A stretch of 51,283 bases of DNA from JAHFRG01 sp036522275 (GCA_036522275.1 DATDGC010000087.1:1-51283); one strand, 5' to 3'. Positions 33,446-42,450 are shown, counted from the stretch's first letter. Notes: generated from the letters alone by a model not told the origin. Numbers and translations are program-made.

Positions 33446-33961
33446 ATGTTGAAGACCACAAATTTTGTACTGGCTGCCGCAGCATTGGTTTTGGCCGCCA
33501 TCAATGTCGAAGCTGCCGACCAGCTCAAAATCGGCGTAGTGAATCTTGAGCGAGTGCTACGAGAAGCCGTCCCAGCAGTTAAGGCCCAGAAGAAACTCGA
33601 AAAAGAATTCGCCGCGCGGGAACAGGAACTGCAAAAGGCCACTAAGCAGATCAAAGACCTTCAAACCACTCTGGAAAAGGAAAACGTGACCATAAGCGAG
33701 TCCGAACGGCGCACCAAGGAACAAGACCTCGCCAGGCTTAACCGCGACTTACAGCGTATGCAGCGGGAGTTTAGGGAGGATGCCAACTTACGCAGAAACG
33801 AAGAATTGGCTTCTGTGTTCGAGCGCGCCAACAAGGTGGTGCAGGACATTGCCACAACAGAAAAGTTTGACCTGATTTTGCAGGACGCAGTATACATCAG
33901 CCCCCGAATAGATATAACCGACCAGGTTATTAAGGCGCTGGCCGATACGCCCGCTAAATGA
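33446..33961 (+). CDS. skp: Periplasmic chaperone Skp/OmpH
   Basis: Skp is a trimeric periplasmic chaperone that holds unfolded outer-membrane proteins on their way to BamA. The 171-aa protein has a signal peptide (cut near residue 23) and then a short beta part ('LKIGVVNLERVLREAVPAV') and a long coiled coil (about 45-120) rich in Glu, Lys and Gln. AAGGAG precedes the ATG. Position between bamA and lpxD is conserved. Confidence 0.93.
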   Translation: MLKTTNFVLAAAALVLAAINVEAADQLKIGVVNLERVLREAVPAVKAQKKLEKEFAAREQELQKATKQIKDLQTTLEKENVTISESERRTKEQDLARLNRDLQRMQREFREDANLRRNEELASVFERANKVVQDIATTEKFDLILQDAVYISPRIDITDQVIKALADTPAK

Positions 33962-33977
33962 GCAGCAACGTTGATTG

Positions 33978-35027
33978 ATGCCTTCCCAAGAGAGAAGCCA
34001 CAGCTTAGGCAGCATCGCCGAGCGCTTCGGTGGTGAACTCATTGGCGACAGGAATATCCCGATCACACAGGTTGCTACGTTGGATCTCGCTCAATCTTGC
34101 CATCTGTCTTTCCTGTCGCAACCCCAATACCGTAGCCAGCTGGAAAAAACCAAAGCCGGAGCAGTCATTCTTGGCCGCGAGGCGCGCGACCTGACATCGC
34201 TGCCGCGCATCGTCTGCGATGACCCCTACGTTTATTTCGCCAAGGTTTCGGCTTTTCTCAATCCGGTAAAAACACCACCACCCGGAATCCATACTAGCGC
34301 GGTGATTGCAGCGAGCGCACGCGTGCCTGCTTCCGCAACCATCGGCGCCCATGTGTGTATTGGGGAAAATGTGATTCTGGGGGAGCACACGGTGATAGGG
34401 TCCGGTTGTTGCCTAAACGATGGTGTAAAGATAGGGGAGGCGAGTTTTCTGCATCCGCGCGTGGTTATCTACCACGAATGCGTGATCGGCGACAGGGTGA
34501 TCCTTCATTCCGGGGTAGTGATCGGAGCTGACGGCTTTGGAATAGCAATGGATGAGGGGCGTTGGTTGAAGATCCCGCAAATCGGCAGGGCGATAATCGG
34601 TAATGACGTGGAAATCGGCGCCAACACTACCGTGGACCGCGGCGCAATGGGGGACACGGTAATTGAAGACGGGGTTAGGCTGGATAACCTTATACAGATA
34701 GGGCACAACGTGCGCATCGGGGCGCATACAGCGATCGCCGGCTGCGTGGGCATTGCAGGCAGTACAAAAATCGGCCGCTACTGTAGAATTGGCGGCGCAG
34801 CGATGATAGGCGGGCATTTGCAGATTGCCGACAACGTGACAATTTCAGGAGCTACAGCGATTAGCAAGACGATAACCAAAGCCGGCACTTATACCTCAGC
34901 CTATCCTTTCGAATCTCACCATGAATGGCTAAAGAACGCAGCGCACTTGCGCCACCTGCACGAATTGGCGAAAAAAATCCGCGAACTCGAGGAACAAGGC
35001 AAAAAACAGAAAAGGAAAACAAAGTGA
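33978..35027 (+). CDS. lpxD: UDP-3-O-(3-hydroxyacyl)glucosamine N-acyltransferase LpxD
   Basis: LpxD adds the second 3-hydroxyacyl chain to UDP-acylglucosamine in lipid A synthesis. The 349-aa protein has the N-terminal uridine-binding domain ('SLGSIAERFGGELIGD'), then a left-handed beta-helix of hexapeptide repeats (about 100-310), with the catalytic His in 'NLIQIGHNVRIGAH', and a C-terminal helix. I use ATG 33978; TTG 33975 is in frame just before. It overlaps fabZ by four bases (GTGA). Confidence 0.95.
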   Translation: MPSQERSHSLGSIAERFGGELIGDRNIPITQVATLDLAQSCHLSFLSQPQYRSQLEKTKAGAVILGREARDLTSLPRIVCDDPYVYFAKVSAFLNPVKTPPPGIHTSAVIAASARVPASATIGAHVCIGENVILGEHTVIGSGCCLNDGVKIGEASFLHPRVVIYHECVIGDRVILHSGVVIGADGFGIAMDEGRWLKIPQIGRAIIGNDVEIGANTTVDRGAMGDTVIEDGVRLDNLIQIGHNVRIGAHTAIAGCVGIAGSTKIGRYCRIGGAAMIGGHLQIADNVTISGATAISKTITKAGTYTSAYPFESHHEWLKNAAHLRHLHELAKKIRELEEQGKKQKRKTK

Positions 35028-35467
35028 GCGGCATGGACATCAACGAGATCATGGAGTACCTGCCACACCGCTACCCGTTCCTGCTGGTGGACCGGGTCAT
35101 TTCCATCGTGCCGGGCAAGAACATCGTGGCCATCAAAAACGTCACCATCAACGAGCCGTTTTTCGTCGGCCACTTCCCCCATCAGCCGATCATGCCCGGT
35201 GTCATGATCCTTGAGGCGCTGGCGCAGACGTCTGCCATTCTTACCTTCAAAAGCGAGAATTTCAAAGTCAGTGAAAAATCGGACTACTACCTTGTCAGCA
35301 TTGACAACGCGCGCTTCAAAAAACCAGTTTTGGTCGGAGATCAGATGCTGCTTCACGCTACCCTTTTGCGCCATATCAAGGGGTTCTGGAAGTTCACCGC
35401 CGAGGCCAAGGTCGGCAATGAAGTGGTCACCGAAGCCGAGCTGATATGTGCCGTGCGGGCGCGATGA
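35024..35467 (+). CDS. fabZ: 3-hydroxyacyl-ACP dehydratase FabZ
   Basis: FabZ removes water from 3-hydroxyacyl-ACP in fatty acid elongation and competes with LpxA and LpxD for the same substrate pool. The hot-dog-fold protein shows 'LPHRYPFLLVDRV' and the active-site stretch 'GHFPHQPIMPGVMILEALAQ' with its His and Glu. The frame is open to 34925 inside lpxD, but homologues begin near 'MDINEIMEYLPHRYPF'. I take GTG 35024 (147 aa), which overlaps the lpxD stop and has AGGA at good spacing; ATG 35033 (144 aa) is nearly as likely. Confidence 0.95.
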   Translation: MSGMDINEIMEYLPHRYPFLLVDRVISIVPGKNIVAIKNVTINEPFFVGHFPHQPIMPGVMILEALAQTSAILTFKSENFKVSEKSDYYLVSIDNARFKKPVLVGDQMLLHATLLRHIKGFWKFTAEAKVGNEVVTEAELICAVRAR

Positions 35468-36234
35468 TCCATTCGACAGCGATTGTTCACCCCGGCGCAA
35501 AGCTCGCCCCGGATGTCGAGGTAGGAGCGTATACCCTCATCGGTGACAAAGTGGAAATTGGTGCGGGCACCTGGATTGGTCCGCATGTGGTGATTCAGGG
35601 GCCGACCCGCATCGGCGCCAATAACCGCATATTCCAGTTTGTTTCCCTCGGCGAGGTTCCACAGGACAAAAAATACGGCGGCGAAGCGACTCGGCTCGAA
35701 ATCGGCAACGGCAACACCATCCGCGAGTTTTGCACTTTCAACCGTGGCACAGTTCAGGACGTGGGCATCACCCGGGTCGGCGACGACAACTGGATCATGG
35801 CATATGTGCACTTCGCGCATGACTGCCAGATCGGCAGCCACACCATTTTCGCCAATAACGTGCATCTTGCCGGCCATATTCACGTGGGCGACTACGCAGT
35901 GCTCGGCGGATTTGTAGGTATTCACCAGTTTTGCCACATCGGGGCCCACAGTATGCTGGCCGCCGGCAGCATGGTGAGACAAGACGTTCCCCCCTATGTC
36001 ACCGCTTACGGAAACATCGCCAAGCCTCATGGCATTAATTCCGAAGGACTGAAGCGGCACGGGTTCGCAGCCGAAGCCATCGCCGGCATCAAGCGCGCTT
36101 ACAAGACCTTATACAAATCCGGGCTCGCCTTGGACGAAGCGAAACAGGCGATTGCAGCAGAGCTGCCGCAATGCCCTGAACTGCGCGTACTGGTCGAATT
36201 TCTTGAACAAAGCCAGCGCGGGGTAATCCGCTAG
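35464..36234 (+). CDS. lpxA: UDP-N-acetylglucosamine acyltransferase LpxA
   Basis: LpxA performs the first step of lipid A synthesis, moving a 3-hydroxyacyl chain from ACP to UDP-GlcNAc. The 256-aa protein is a left-handed beta-helix from residue 1 to about 185, with the catalytic His in 'MAYVHFAHDCQIG', and a C-terminal helical part ('IAGIKRAYKTLYKSGL'). The ATG overlaps the fabZ TGA as ATGA, so the two are coupled. The frame is open 18 bases further upstream but family starts match 'MIHSTAIVHP'. Confidence 0.96.
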   Translation: MIHSTAIVHPGAKLAPDVEVGAYTLIGDKVEIGAGTWIGPHVVIQGPTRIGANNRIFQFVSLGEVPQDKKYGGEATRLEIGNGNTIREFCTFNRGTVQDVGITRVGDDNWIMAYVHFAHDCQIGSHTIFANNVHLAGHIHVGDYAVLGGFVGIHQFCHIGAHSMLAAGSMVRQDVPPYVTAYGNIAKPHGINSEGLKRHGFAAEAIAGIKRAYKTLYKSGLALDEAKQAIAAELPQCPELRVLVEFLEQSQRGVIR

Positions 36235-36238
36235 CCAA

Positions 36239-37441
36239 ATGCATCCCGCGCATCAAACCCGCCCCAATATCGGAATAGTTGCTACTGAAGCTTCAGGAGA
36301 CCAGCTCGGCGGCCACCTCATCTGCGCCTTGAAAACCTGTCTGCCGCAAGCGCAATTCATCGGCATTGGCGGGCCTAAAATGCAGGCAGCAGGCTTGCAT
36401 TCGCTTTTTCCCATGGAAAAGCTTGCGGTGCATGGTTATGTCGAAGTTTTGCGGCGTCTGCCGCAAATCGTCTGGATCCGCCACAAGCTGCGCAATTATT
36501 TCTTGCAACACCGTCCGCACCTTTTGATTGGGATAGATTCGCCCGATTTCAATCTCAGTCTGGAGGAAAAACTTAAACAACACGGCGTGCCCACGGTTCA
36601 TTATGTGAGTCCTTCGATCTGGGCTTGGCGCGGTGAGCGCATTCATAAAATCAAGCGCGCGGTATCGCATATGCTGACATTATTTCCTTTCGAGCCGCCA
36701 CTATATGAAAAAGCCGGGATACCGGTAACTTATGTTGGGCATCCCCTTGCAGAACTGCTGCCGGATGTGCCCGACCGCGCAGCCGCCAGGGAGCAAATGC
36801 GGCTGCTGCCTAACACCAAAGTCATCGCGCTATTGCCAGGTAGCAGACAAAATGAATTGCATTACATGGCGGAGACCTTTATAGCGACCGCAAAGTACAT
36901 CTCGCAATCGCTCGCCAACGTGCATTTTTTGGTACCGTTGCACAGCCGCGAGACGCGCGACCAGTTTGAGAACGCTTTGTACCGCAACAATGCGCAGGAT
37001 CTACCGCTGACCATATTATTTGGGCATACGCACAACGCCTTAATTGTTGCTGATGTTGCGCTGGTGGCTTCAGGCACGGCCACGCTGGAAGCGCTGCTTC
37101 TCAAATGCCCGATGGTTATCACTTATAAGGCCAATAACCTCAGCTTTCGCATGATCAAGAACAAGTACTACTTACCCTTCGTAGGCCTGCCCAACATTCT
37201 GGCGGGCGAGTTTATCGTTCCCGAAATCCTGCAACGCGATGCGACCCCGGAAAACCTGGGGCAGGCCCTGCTTAACCTGCTCGCAGATCAGACGGTGATA
37301 GAGCGGCTACGCCGGAAATTCAGCGCCATTCACGCCGTGTTGAGGCAAAATACGGCACAGCGTGCAGCACAAGCTATATTGCCGTATCTTGAAAGCCAGG
37401 GAGTGGTAAGTGAGCCAATGGCTGATTTGCGGAGTGGATGA
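36239..37441 (+). CDS. lpxB: Lipid A disaccharide synthase LpxB
   Basis: LpxB joins UDP-diacylglucosamine and lipid X to make the lipid A disaccharide at the inner face of the inner membrane. The 400-aa GT19 glycosyltransferase shows 'IGIVATEASGDQLGGHLI' at the start, 'VHYVSPSIWAWRGERI', 'YVGHPLAE' and 'VALVASGTATLEALLLKCPM' near the UDP site. It begins four bases after lpxA. The last 32 bases overlap the rnhB start. Confidence 0.96.
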   Translation: MHPAHQTRPNIGIVATEASGDQLGGHLICALKTCLPQAQFIGIGGPKMQAAGLHSLFPMEKLAVHGYVEVLRRLPQIVWIRHKLRNYFLQHRPHLLIGIDSPDFNLSLEEKLKQHGVPTVHYVSPSIWAWRGERIHKIKRAVSHMLTLFPFEPPLYEKAGIPVTYVGHPLAELLPDVPDRAAAREQMRLLPNTKVIALLPGSRQNELHYMAETFIATAKYISQSLANVHFLVPLHSRETRDQFENALYRNNAQDLPLTILFGHTHNALIVADVALVASGTATLEALLLKCPMVITYKANNLSFRMIKNKYYLPFVGLPNILAGEFIVPEILQRDATPENLGQALLNLLADQTVIERLRRKFSAIHAVLRQNTAQRAAQAILPYLESQGVVSEPMADLRSG

Positions 37442-37988
37442 AGCAGGGCGGGGACCGCTTGCCGGCCCAGTATTTGCCGCATGTGTAGTGTTGAATCCAC
37501 AAAGCAAGATCATCGGTCTGGCCGATTCCAAGCAATTGAGCGCTGCAAGACGCGAGCAACTCGCTTCGGAAATCAAGTGCTGCGCGCTCGCCTGGGCAAT
37601 CGCCTCGGCAAGCGTGGAAGAAATTGACCGGTTTAACATCCTGCAGGCCAGCTTGCTTGCGATGAAGCGCGCCGTAGAAAATCTTTCACTGGAACCCGCA
37701 GAAGTGTTGGTTGACGGCTTGCATTGCCCGCGGCTCAAATTTCCGGCGCGCGCCATCGTCAAGGGGGACAGTAAAATTCCTGAAATCATGGCGGCCTCGA
37801 TTCTAGCTAAAACCGCGCGGGATGCGGAAATGCTTGCACTGCACCTGCGTTTTCCGCAATATGGTTTTGACCGGCACAAAGGTTATCCGACTTCGCGGCA
37901 TCTTGCGGCGTTGCAGGCTCACGGCGTTAGTGAAATTCACCGCCGCAGTTTTGCGCCGGTGAAAGCTCTTGTTAAGGCAAGTGCGTAA
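37410..37988 (+). CDS. rnhB: Ribonuclease HII
   Basis: RNase HII removes single ribonucleotides and RNA-DNA hybrids from DNA. The 192-aa protein shows the acidic active site D10-E11 in 'ICGVDEAGRGPLAGPV', 'VLVDGLHCP', and the 'KGDSKIPEIMAASILAKTARD' motif. The start is GTG at 37410, inside the end of lpxB, with GGAG upstream. It closes the lipid A run, as in most proteobacteria. Confidence 0.94.
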   Translation: MSQWLICGVDEAGRGPLAGPVFAACVVLNPQSKIIGLADSKQLSAARREQLASEIKCCALAWAIASASVEEIDRFNILQASLLAMKRAVENLSLEPAEVLVDGLHCPRLKFPARAIVKGDSKIPEIMAASILAKTARDAEMLALHLRFPQYGFDRHKGYPTSRHLAALQAHGVSEIHRRSFAPVKALVKASA

Positions 37989-37991
37989 ATT

Positions 37992-38447
37992 ATGGCTGTA
38001 ACCAGGCTTTTGCATGTTTTAGGGGTTGTAGTATGGGTGGGCGGAATGTTTTTTGCCTACCTGGCATTGCGCCCGGTCGTAGCGCAGCAGCTCGAGCCGC
38101 CGCAAAGGTTGAAACTGTGGCAGGGGGTGCTGCAGCGTTTCTTTTTCTGGGTGTGGCTCGCGGTGGCGCTGATTCTCGGCAGCGGTTCATACATGATGTG
38201 GCAAGCGGGCGGTATGAGCGCGCCGCTGCATGTCTATGCGATGATGCTGATAGGCTTAATCATGATGCTGATTTTCGCGCATGTGTATTTCGCGCCGTTT
38301 CGCCGCTTGCAGCGCTCAATCGCGGCACAAGACTGGACAACCGCGGGTGCCGCGCTGAACCAGATTCGCATCATGGTCGCAATTAATTTAACCTTGGGCC
38401 TGATCAATATCGCTGTGGCCGCCCTCGGTCAAATCACTGCCGTCTGA
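37992..38447 (+). CDS. CopD-like small membrane protein
   Basis: This 151-aa protein has four hydrophobic segments (about 5-25, 45-67, 78-100, 125-148). The first helix carries 'LHVLGVVVWVGGMFF', typical of CopD-domain proteins, in which the His may bind copper or heme. The true substrate is unknown. It follows rnhB after three bases and so is probably transcribed with the lipid A genes. Its end overlaps the end of convergent senB by 14 bases. Confidence 0.7.
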   Translation: MAVTRLLHVLGVVVWVGGMFFAYLALRPVVAQQLEPPQRLKLWQGVLQRFFFWVWLAVALILGSGSYMMWQAGGMSAPLHVYAMMLIGLIMMLIFAHVYFAPFRRLQRSIAAQDWTTAGAALNQIRIMVAINLTLGLINIAVAALGQITAV

Positions 38448-39387
38448 TCTCCTTCAGGAGCTTCTCAAGGCTTGCCGCTTCGCGCTTTTCCTGCACTAAC
38501 GGCAAGCGCGCCGCGCATTGTTTTTTGAGTGCAGCGTAAAAACCGCGGTCAGTCTCCAGCCGTTGCAGCAGCATGGCGAGCATGCGTTCGTCTTCCAGTG
38601 GATAATAGCCACTATAGTCTTCTCCCAGCATGCCGTTGTTCCCTGGTATTTGCGACGCGATGACCGGCACGTGCGCCATCAGCGCTTCCGAAATCACATT
38701 GGCGCCGCCTTCCATGCGTGAGCTGATGACCATGGCGCGGCAGCGCGCAAGACGCTTGCGCACCTGCCAGTGCGGGATTTCTCCCATCCAGCGGTAACGC
38801 GGATCAAGTTCCATCCACTGCAGTGCTTGCCTTTCCATTTCGGCGCTCATCGCTCGGCCCATGTGGCAAATGCGGATGCGAGAGCTTTGTGGTAAATAGC
38901 TCAGCGCCATGGCGCAGCGGAAAGGGTCTTTTTCCTCGCGCAAATGGCCAATCACAGAAACTTCAAAGCTGTTTTTGAGCGGTGCTGCAGGTTTAATGGG
39001 TTTTGCGGATTGGTAGATGACCCGTGCTTTTCTCCGCGCGTCCGCTGAAAGTTCGTGTAATGCCATTTCCTGCAGTACGACAATACGTGTCGCCAATCGC
39101 AGCGACTCCTGCGCCGATGCATCGGTTCTTATGTCGCGGTACAAATCGGTGCCGGTAAGGCAAACTACCAAGGGCGTCTGCGGCATGCGGCTGACCAAGC
39201 GTTTGATTGAGTCATGGCTCTTGCGCGCATGCAAAGCGATCAGCAGGTCGGCGGGGCGCTCGTCCCACGCGGTTTGAACCTTCACACGGTGGCCGGACCG
39301 CCTCAGGAAACGCCCCCATCTTTGCGCGGTATTGCGGTTACCACTCAGGGCAGGCGCGGCGGCGGGAGTAATGATGACGATGTTCAT
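38434..39387 (-). CDS. senB: Glycosyltransferase, probable selenosugar synthase SenB
   Basis: This 317-aa protein is a GT4-type (GT-B fold) glycosyltransferase: 'MNIVIITPAAAPALSGNRNT' at the start and the C-terminal nucleotide-sugar stretch 'RMEGGANVISEALMAHVPVIA'. The N-terminus with 'SGNRNTAQRWGRFLRR' matches the family that in selenoneine producers makes a selenosugar from selenophosphate and UDP-GlcNAc (SenB). The main support is its neighbour, a divergent EgtB-like enzyme 70 bases away. The frame is open to 39432, but the ATG at 39387 fits family starts. A selenophosphate synthase (SenC/SelD) and EgtD are not in the window. Other sugar-transfer roles remain possible. Confidence 0.75.
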   Translation of the reverse strand: MNIVIITPAAAPALSGNRNTAQRWGRFLRRSGHRVKVQTAWDERPADLLIALHARKSHDSIKRLVSRMPQTPLVVCLTGTDLYRDIRTDASAQESLRLATRIVVLQEMALHELSADARRKARVIYQSAKPIKPAAPLKNSFEVSVIGHLREEKDPFRCAMALSYLPQSSRIRICHMGRAMSAEMERQALQWMELDPRYRWMGEIPHWQVRKRLARCRAMVISSRMEGGANVISEALMAHVPVIASQIPGNNGMLGEDYSGYYPLEDERMLAMLLQRLETDRGFYAALKKQCAARLPLVQEKREAASLEKLLKEIRRQ

Positions 39388-39404
39388 GCGGGTATAAACT
39401 TGTG

Positions 39405-39432
39405 ATAATAAGGGAACCGTCAGGGGTCTCAA
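39405..39432 (-). promoter_or_regulatory. Candidate senB promoter
   Basis: On the minus strand TTGAGA (39427-39432) and TATTAT (39405-39410) are 16 bases apart. It sits in the 70-base divergent gap. No equally good plus-strand promoter for senA is seen; TATATC at 39435-39440 is a weak -10 candidate. Confidence 0.45.
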
Positions 39433-39457
39433 ACTATATCAGAAGGCACGGCACTCG

Positions 39458-40759
39458 ATGAACGCACCTTCATCACAGCATGAGGCGGATCTCGGCCAGC
39501 AACTGTGCGACTCCAGAAAACGCACATTGGCGCTGGTTAGCGATCTTAACGGCAATCAATGGTTCGGGCCGAGACTTGCCATTGTCAATCCGCCATTGTG
39601 GGAGCTAGGGCATGTCGGATGGTTCCAGGAGTATTGGTGCCTGCGTTTCAGCGGCTCTGTGGCGTTGACCCCGTCTATCCTGCCGCATGCCGACGCACTT
39701 TATGATTCGGCCACGGTTGCGCATGACACGCGTTGGGGTCTGTCGTTACCTGGTCTCGATCAGACACTTGCTTACCTGGAAGAGGTATTGCAGCGCGTGC
39801 TCGATAAATTACAGCGGGGAGATGACAGCCTCGATTATTTTGCGCAGCTTGCGCTGTTTCATGAAGACATGCACGGAGAGGCATTCTACTACACCCGGCA
39901 AACGCTCGGTTATTCCAAGCCCAAGTTTGCCTGCGCTCCCCATATTGCGAATACAGTAAGTGATTTCATGAAAGATGTAACGATATCTGGAGGAACCATG
40001 ATGTTGGGTGCAACACCTCAGGATGGGTTTGTATTCGACAATGAAAAATGGGCGCACGAAATTGAAGTTAAGCCTTTCCGGATTTCACGCACCGCGGTGA
40101 GCAATGACGAATTCGTCTCGTTTATAGGCGATGACGGCTACCAGCGCCGGGAACTGTGGTCGGAACAGGGCTGGCGGTGGAGGCAAGACGCGCATGCGGA
40201 CGCTCCGGCGTATTGGGTGAAAAAAAGCGGCGCACGGCTGTTGCGCCATTTCAATGAATGGGTTTTACTGCCACCCCACAACGCAGTGATCCACGTCAAT
40301 TGGTACGAGGCGGAAGCGTATTGCCGTTGGGCCAAACGGCGTCTTCCCACCGAGGCGGAATGGGAAATGGCAGCGGCTACGGCTCCCGGCAACACCGCGC
40401 TTAAGCGGCGCTACCCCTGGGGAAACGATCTGCCTGAGGGCAAACACGCCAACCTTGACGGCTACGCCGCGGGTAGCGTTCCTGTCAGCGCTTTCCCTGA
40501 AGGTGACAGTGCGTGGTGTTTAAGGCAAATGATGGGTAATGTCTGGGAATGGACTGCCGACTGGTTTCTTCCTTATCCCGGGTTCGTAGCCGATCCTTAC
40601 AAGGAATATTCCACACCGTGGTTCGGCAACCATAAAGTACTACGCGGCGGATGCTTCGCCACTCGCGCGAGGCTATTGCGCAACAGCTGGCGTAATTTTT
40701 ACACGCCGGACCGGCGCGATGTGTTTGGCGGTTTCCGCACCTGCGCTATCGAGCCGTAA
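39458..40759 (+). CDS. senA: EgtB-like nonheme iron enzyme, probable selenoneine synthase SenA
   Basis: The 433-aa protein has an N-terminal DinB-like domain (about 10-155) with the three-His iron site H52 ('ELGHVGWFQE') and H135/H139 ('HEDMHGEA'), and a C-terminal sulfatase-modifying-factor domain (about 170-430; 'WYEAEAYCRWAKRRLPTEAEW', 'GNVWEWTADWF', 'RNFYTPDRRDVFGGFRT'). This is the layout of ergothioneine sulfoxide synthase EgtB and of SenA, which joins a selenosugar to hercynine. The divergent SenB-like gene favours SenA. EgtB or another family member cannot be excluded from sequence. AGAAGG lies upstream of the ATG. The RNA methyltransferase gene begins 11 bases after its stop. Confidence 0.78.
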   Translation: MNAPSSQHEADLGQQLCDSRKRTLALVSDLNGNQWFGPRLAIVNPPLWELGHVGWFQEYWCLRFSGSVALTPSILPHADALYDSATVAHDTRWGLSLPGLDQTLAYLEEVLQRVLDKLQRGDDSLDYFAQLALFHEDMHGEAFYYTRQTLGYSKPKFACAPHIANTVSDFMKDVTISGGTMMLGATPQDGFVFDNEKWAHEIEVKPFRISRTAVSNDEFVSFIGDDGYQRRELWSEQGWRWRQDAHADAPAYWVKKSGARLLRHFNEWVLLPPHNAVIHVNWYEAEAYCRWAKRRLPTEAEWEMAAATAPGNTALKRRYPWGNDLPEGKHANLDGYAAGSVPVSAFPEGDSAWCLRQMMGNVWEWTADWFLPYPGFVADPYKEYSTPWFGNHKVLRGGCFATRARLLRNSWRNFYTPDRRDVFGGFRTCAIEP

Positions 40760-40769
40760 TAATAGGCCC

Positions 40770-41555
40770 ATGAAGCTCATCGTCTCGCGCAACAACGCGC
40801 TGTTCAGGTCGCTTTCGAAGCTCGCGCATTCATCCAGGGCAAGAAGGAAAACCGGCAAAGTGTTGCTTGACGGCGTCCATTTGGTTTCCGCCTACTGCTC
40901 GGTGTTCGGCGTGCCGGAAACCGTGGTCGTCAGTCCCAGCGGCATGAAGCACAATGAGATACAAAACCTGCTGCGGCAAATCCCCGGACTTGATCCGTTT
41001 GAACTGCCTGATTCCCTGTTCAAGGAAATTTCGCCCGTTGCCTCGCCGGCCGGGATCCTTGCCATTATCAATGCCCCGCTACCTGGTAAACAGCCTGAGA
41101 AAATCCGTCTCTGTGTGTTGCTGGAAGACATCCAGGATGCGGGAAACCTGGGCTCGATACTGCGCTCAGCCGCGGCAGCAGGAGCGGAGTGCGCATTTCT
41201 TTCGAAAAACTGTGCCTTTGCCTGGTCACCCAAGACACTGCGTGCCGCCATGGGTGCGCATTTCCAGCTGTTGATTTTCGAGGATTCTGATCTACTGGCC
41301 GTGGCAAAAAAATTCAAAGGCAAAATTATCGCAACCTACCCAGATGCAAAGAAATCGCTGTACCAAGCGGATTGCCGTGGGCCCGTTGCTTTTATCATCG
41401 GCAATGAAGGGGCAGGGGTGTCACCGCAACTGCTGAAATTCGCCCACGAGCGCATCAAGATACCGATGCCGGGAAAGACGGAGTCGCTGAACGCGGCCGC
41501 AGCTGCCGCAATCTGTCTGTTTGAAAAAATCAGGCAAGATGAAAAGGGCGGCTAA
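40770..41555 (+). CDS. SpoU/TrmH-family RNA methyltransferase
   Basis: This 261-aa protein methylates RNA at a ribose 2'-OH using SAM. It has an N-terminal substrate-binding domain ('SRARRKTGKVLLDGVHLV') and the C-terminal SPOUT knot with 'EDIQDAGNLGSILRSAAAAG' (motif 1), 'FIIGNEGAGVS' (motif 2) and 'IPMPGKTESLNAAAAAAI' (motif 3). The target, probably 23S rRNA, is not visible. The frame is open to 40719 within senA, but ATG 40770 gives a natural start. The gene converges with ppsR; an inverted repeat (41545-41552 with 41573-41580) spans both stops but lacks a T-run. Confidence 0.87.
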   Translation: MKLIVSRNNALFRSLSKLAHSSRARRKTGKVLLDGVHLVSAYCSVFGVPETVVVSPSGMKHNEIQNLLRQIPGLDPFELPDSLFKEISPVASPAGILAIINAPLPGKQPEKIRLCVLLEDIQDAGNLGSILRSAAAAGAECAFLSKNCAFAWSPKTLRAAMGAHFQLLIFEDSDLLAVAKKFKGKIIATYPDAKKSLYQADCRGPVAFIIGNEGAGVSPQLLKFAHERIKIPMPGKTESLNAAAAAAICLFEKIRQDEKGG

Positions 41556-41561
41556 TTGAGG

Positions 41562-42386
41562 CTAATAAATATGCCGCTCTAAATTCGCTTTGTGCAATAT
41601 AGTAGTGGCGATTTCTTCGATAGATTTGGTCGTAGTATCGAGGTAATGAATTCCTTCCTGGCGCATCAGCGCTTCCGCCTCCTTGATTTCGAACTGGCAG
41701 TTGGCGAGTGTGGCATAGCGGCTGCCAGGCTTGCGTTCGTTGCGAATATGCTGCAGGCGCTCCGGACTGATGGTCAGCCCGTAGAGTTTGTGGCGGAATG
41801 ATTTGAGCTGCGCGGGCAAAGTCATCGAGCTGAAATCTTCAGGCAATAACGGGTAATTGGCGGCACGGATGCCGAACAGCAAAGCCAGGTAAAGACAAGT
41901 AGGGGTTTTGCCGCAGCGCGATACGCCTATAAGAATCACATCAGCCTGGTTCAGGTCACGGGTGGACACGCCATCATCATGACCCAAAGCATAGTTGACG
42001 GCTTCAATGCGCGACTGGTAGTCGTAGCTGTTGCTGAAGCTGTGCGAACGGCCGATAGTGTGTGAGGATTGGACGCCGAGCGCATTTTCCAGAGGGCCTG
42101 TAAAAACCTGGAAAAAATCCATGAATAGAGCGTTTGCAGCCGCAACCATCGCGCTGATTTCAGGATTGACGAGGGTGCTGAACACCAGTGGACAGCTGCC
42201 TTCAGCGAGCCCAACCTGATTGATATGATTTGCGACTTCTGTGGCTTTTTCCACTGTATCCACATACGGTATCGTAATCTGCTTGAACTCGACTCCATCA
42301 AACTGGGTAAGCAAGCTGTGTCCAAGCATCTCCACCGTGATGCCAGTGCGGTCAGAAATGAAAAAAGCCGTACGTTTATTCGGCAT
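41562..42386 (-). CDS. ppsR: PEP synthase regulatory protein PpsR
   Basis: PpsR is a bifunctional kinase/pyrophosphorylase that switches phosphoenolpyruvate synthase off and on by phosphorylating a threonine next to its catalytic histidine. The 274-aa protein (DUF299 family) shows 'AFFISDRTGITVEMLGHSLL' at the start and the nucleotide-binding 'GVSRCGKTPTCLYLA' near residues 154-168. In many betaproteobacteria ppsR is divergent from ppsA; here ppsA is not adjacent. A YgfX-like gene lies upstream on the other strand. Confidence 0.93.
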   Translation of the reverse strand: MPNKRTAFFISDRTGITVEMLGHSLLTQFDGVEFKQITIPYVDTVEKATEVANHINQVGLAEGSCPLVFSTLVNPEISAMVAAANALFMDFFQVFTGPLENALGVQSSHTIGRSHSFSNSYDYQSRIEAVNYALGHDDGVSTRDLNQADVILIGVSRCGKTPTCLYLALLFGIRAANYPLLPEDFSSMTLPAQLKSFRHKLYGLTISPERLQHIRNERKPGSRYATLANCQFEIKEAEALMRQEGIHYLDTTTKSIEEIATTILHKANLERHIY

Positions 42387-42450
42387 GGTTGTACTGCGTG
42401 TAAAACATGGAATCTGTAAAATATACGATTTGCGCGCTTATTACAATTAA

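Noticed and set aside
34925..35023. N-terminal extension of fabZ
   Set aside because: It overlaps lpxD; FabZ proteins begin at or just after 35024.
41545..41580. Inverted repeat spanning the stops of the RNA methyltransferase gene and ppsR, as a bidirectional terminator
   Set aside because: The 8-bp stem has a 20-base loop and no T-run on either side, so terminator function is not supported.
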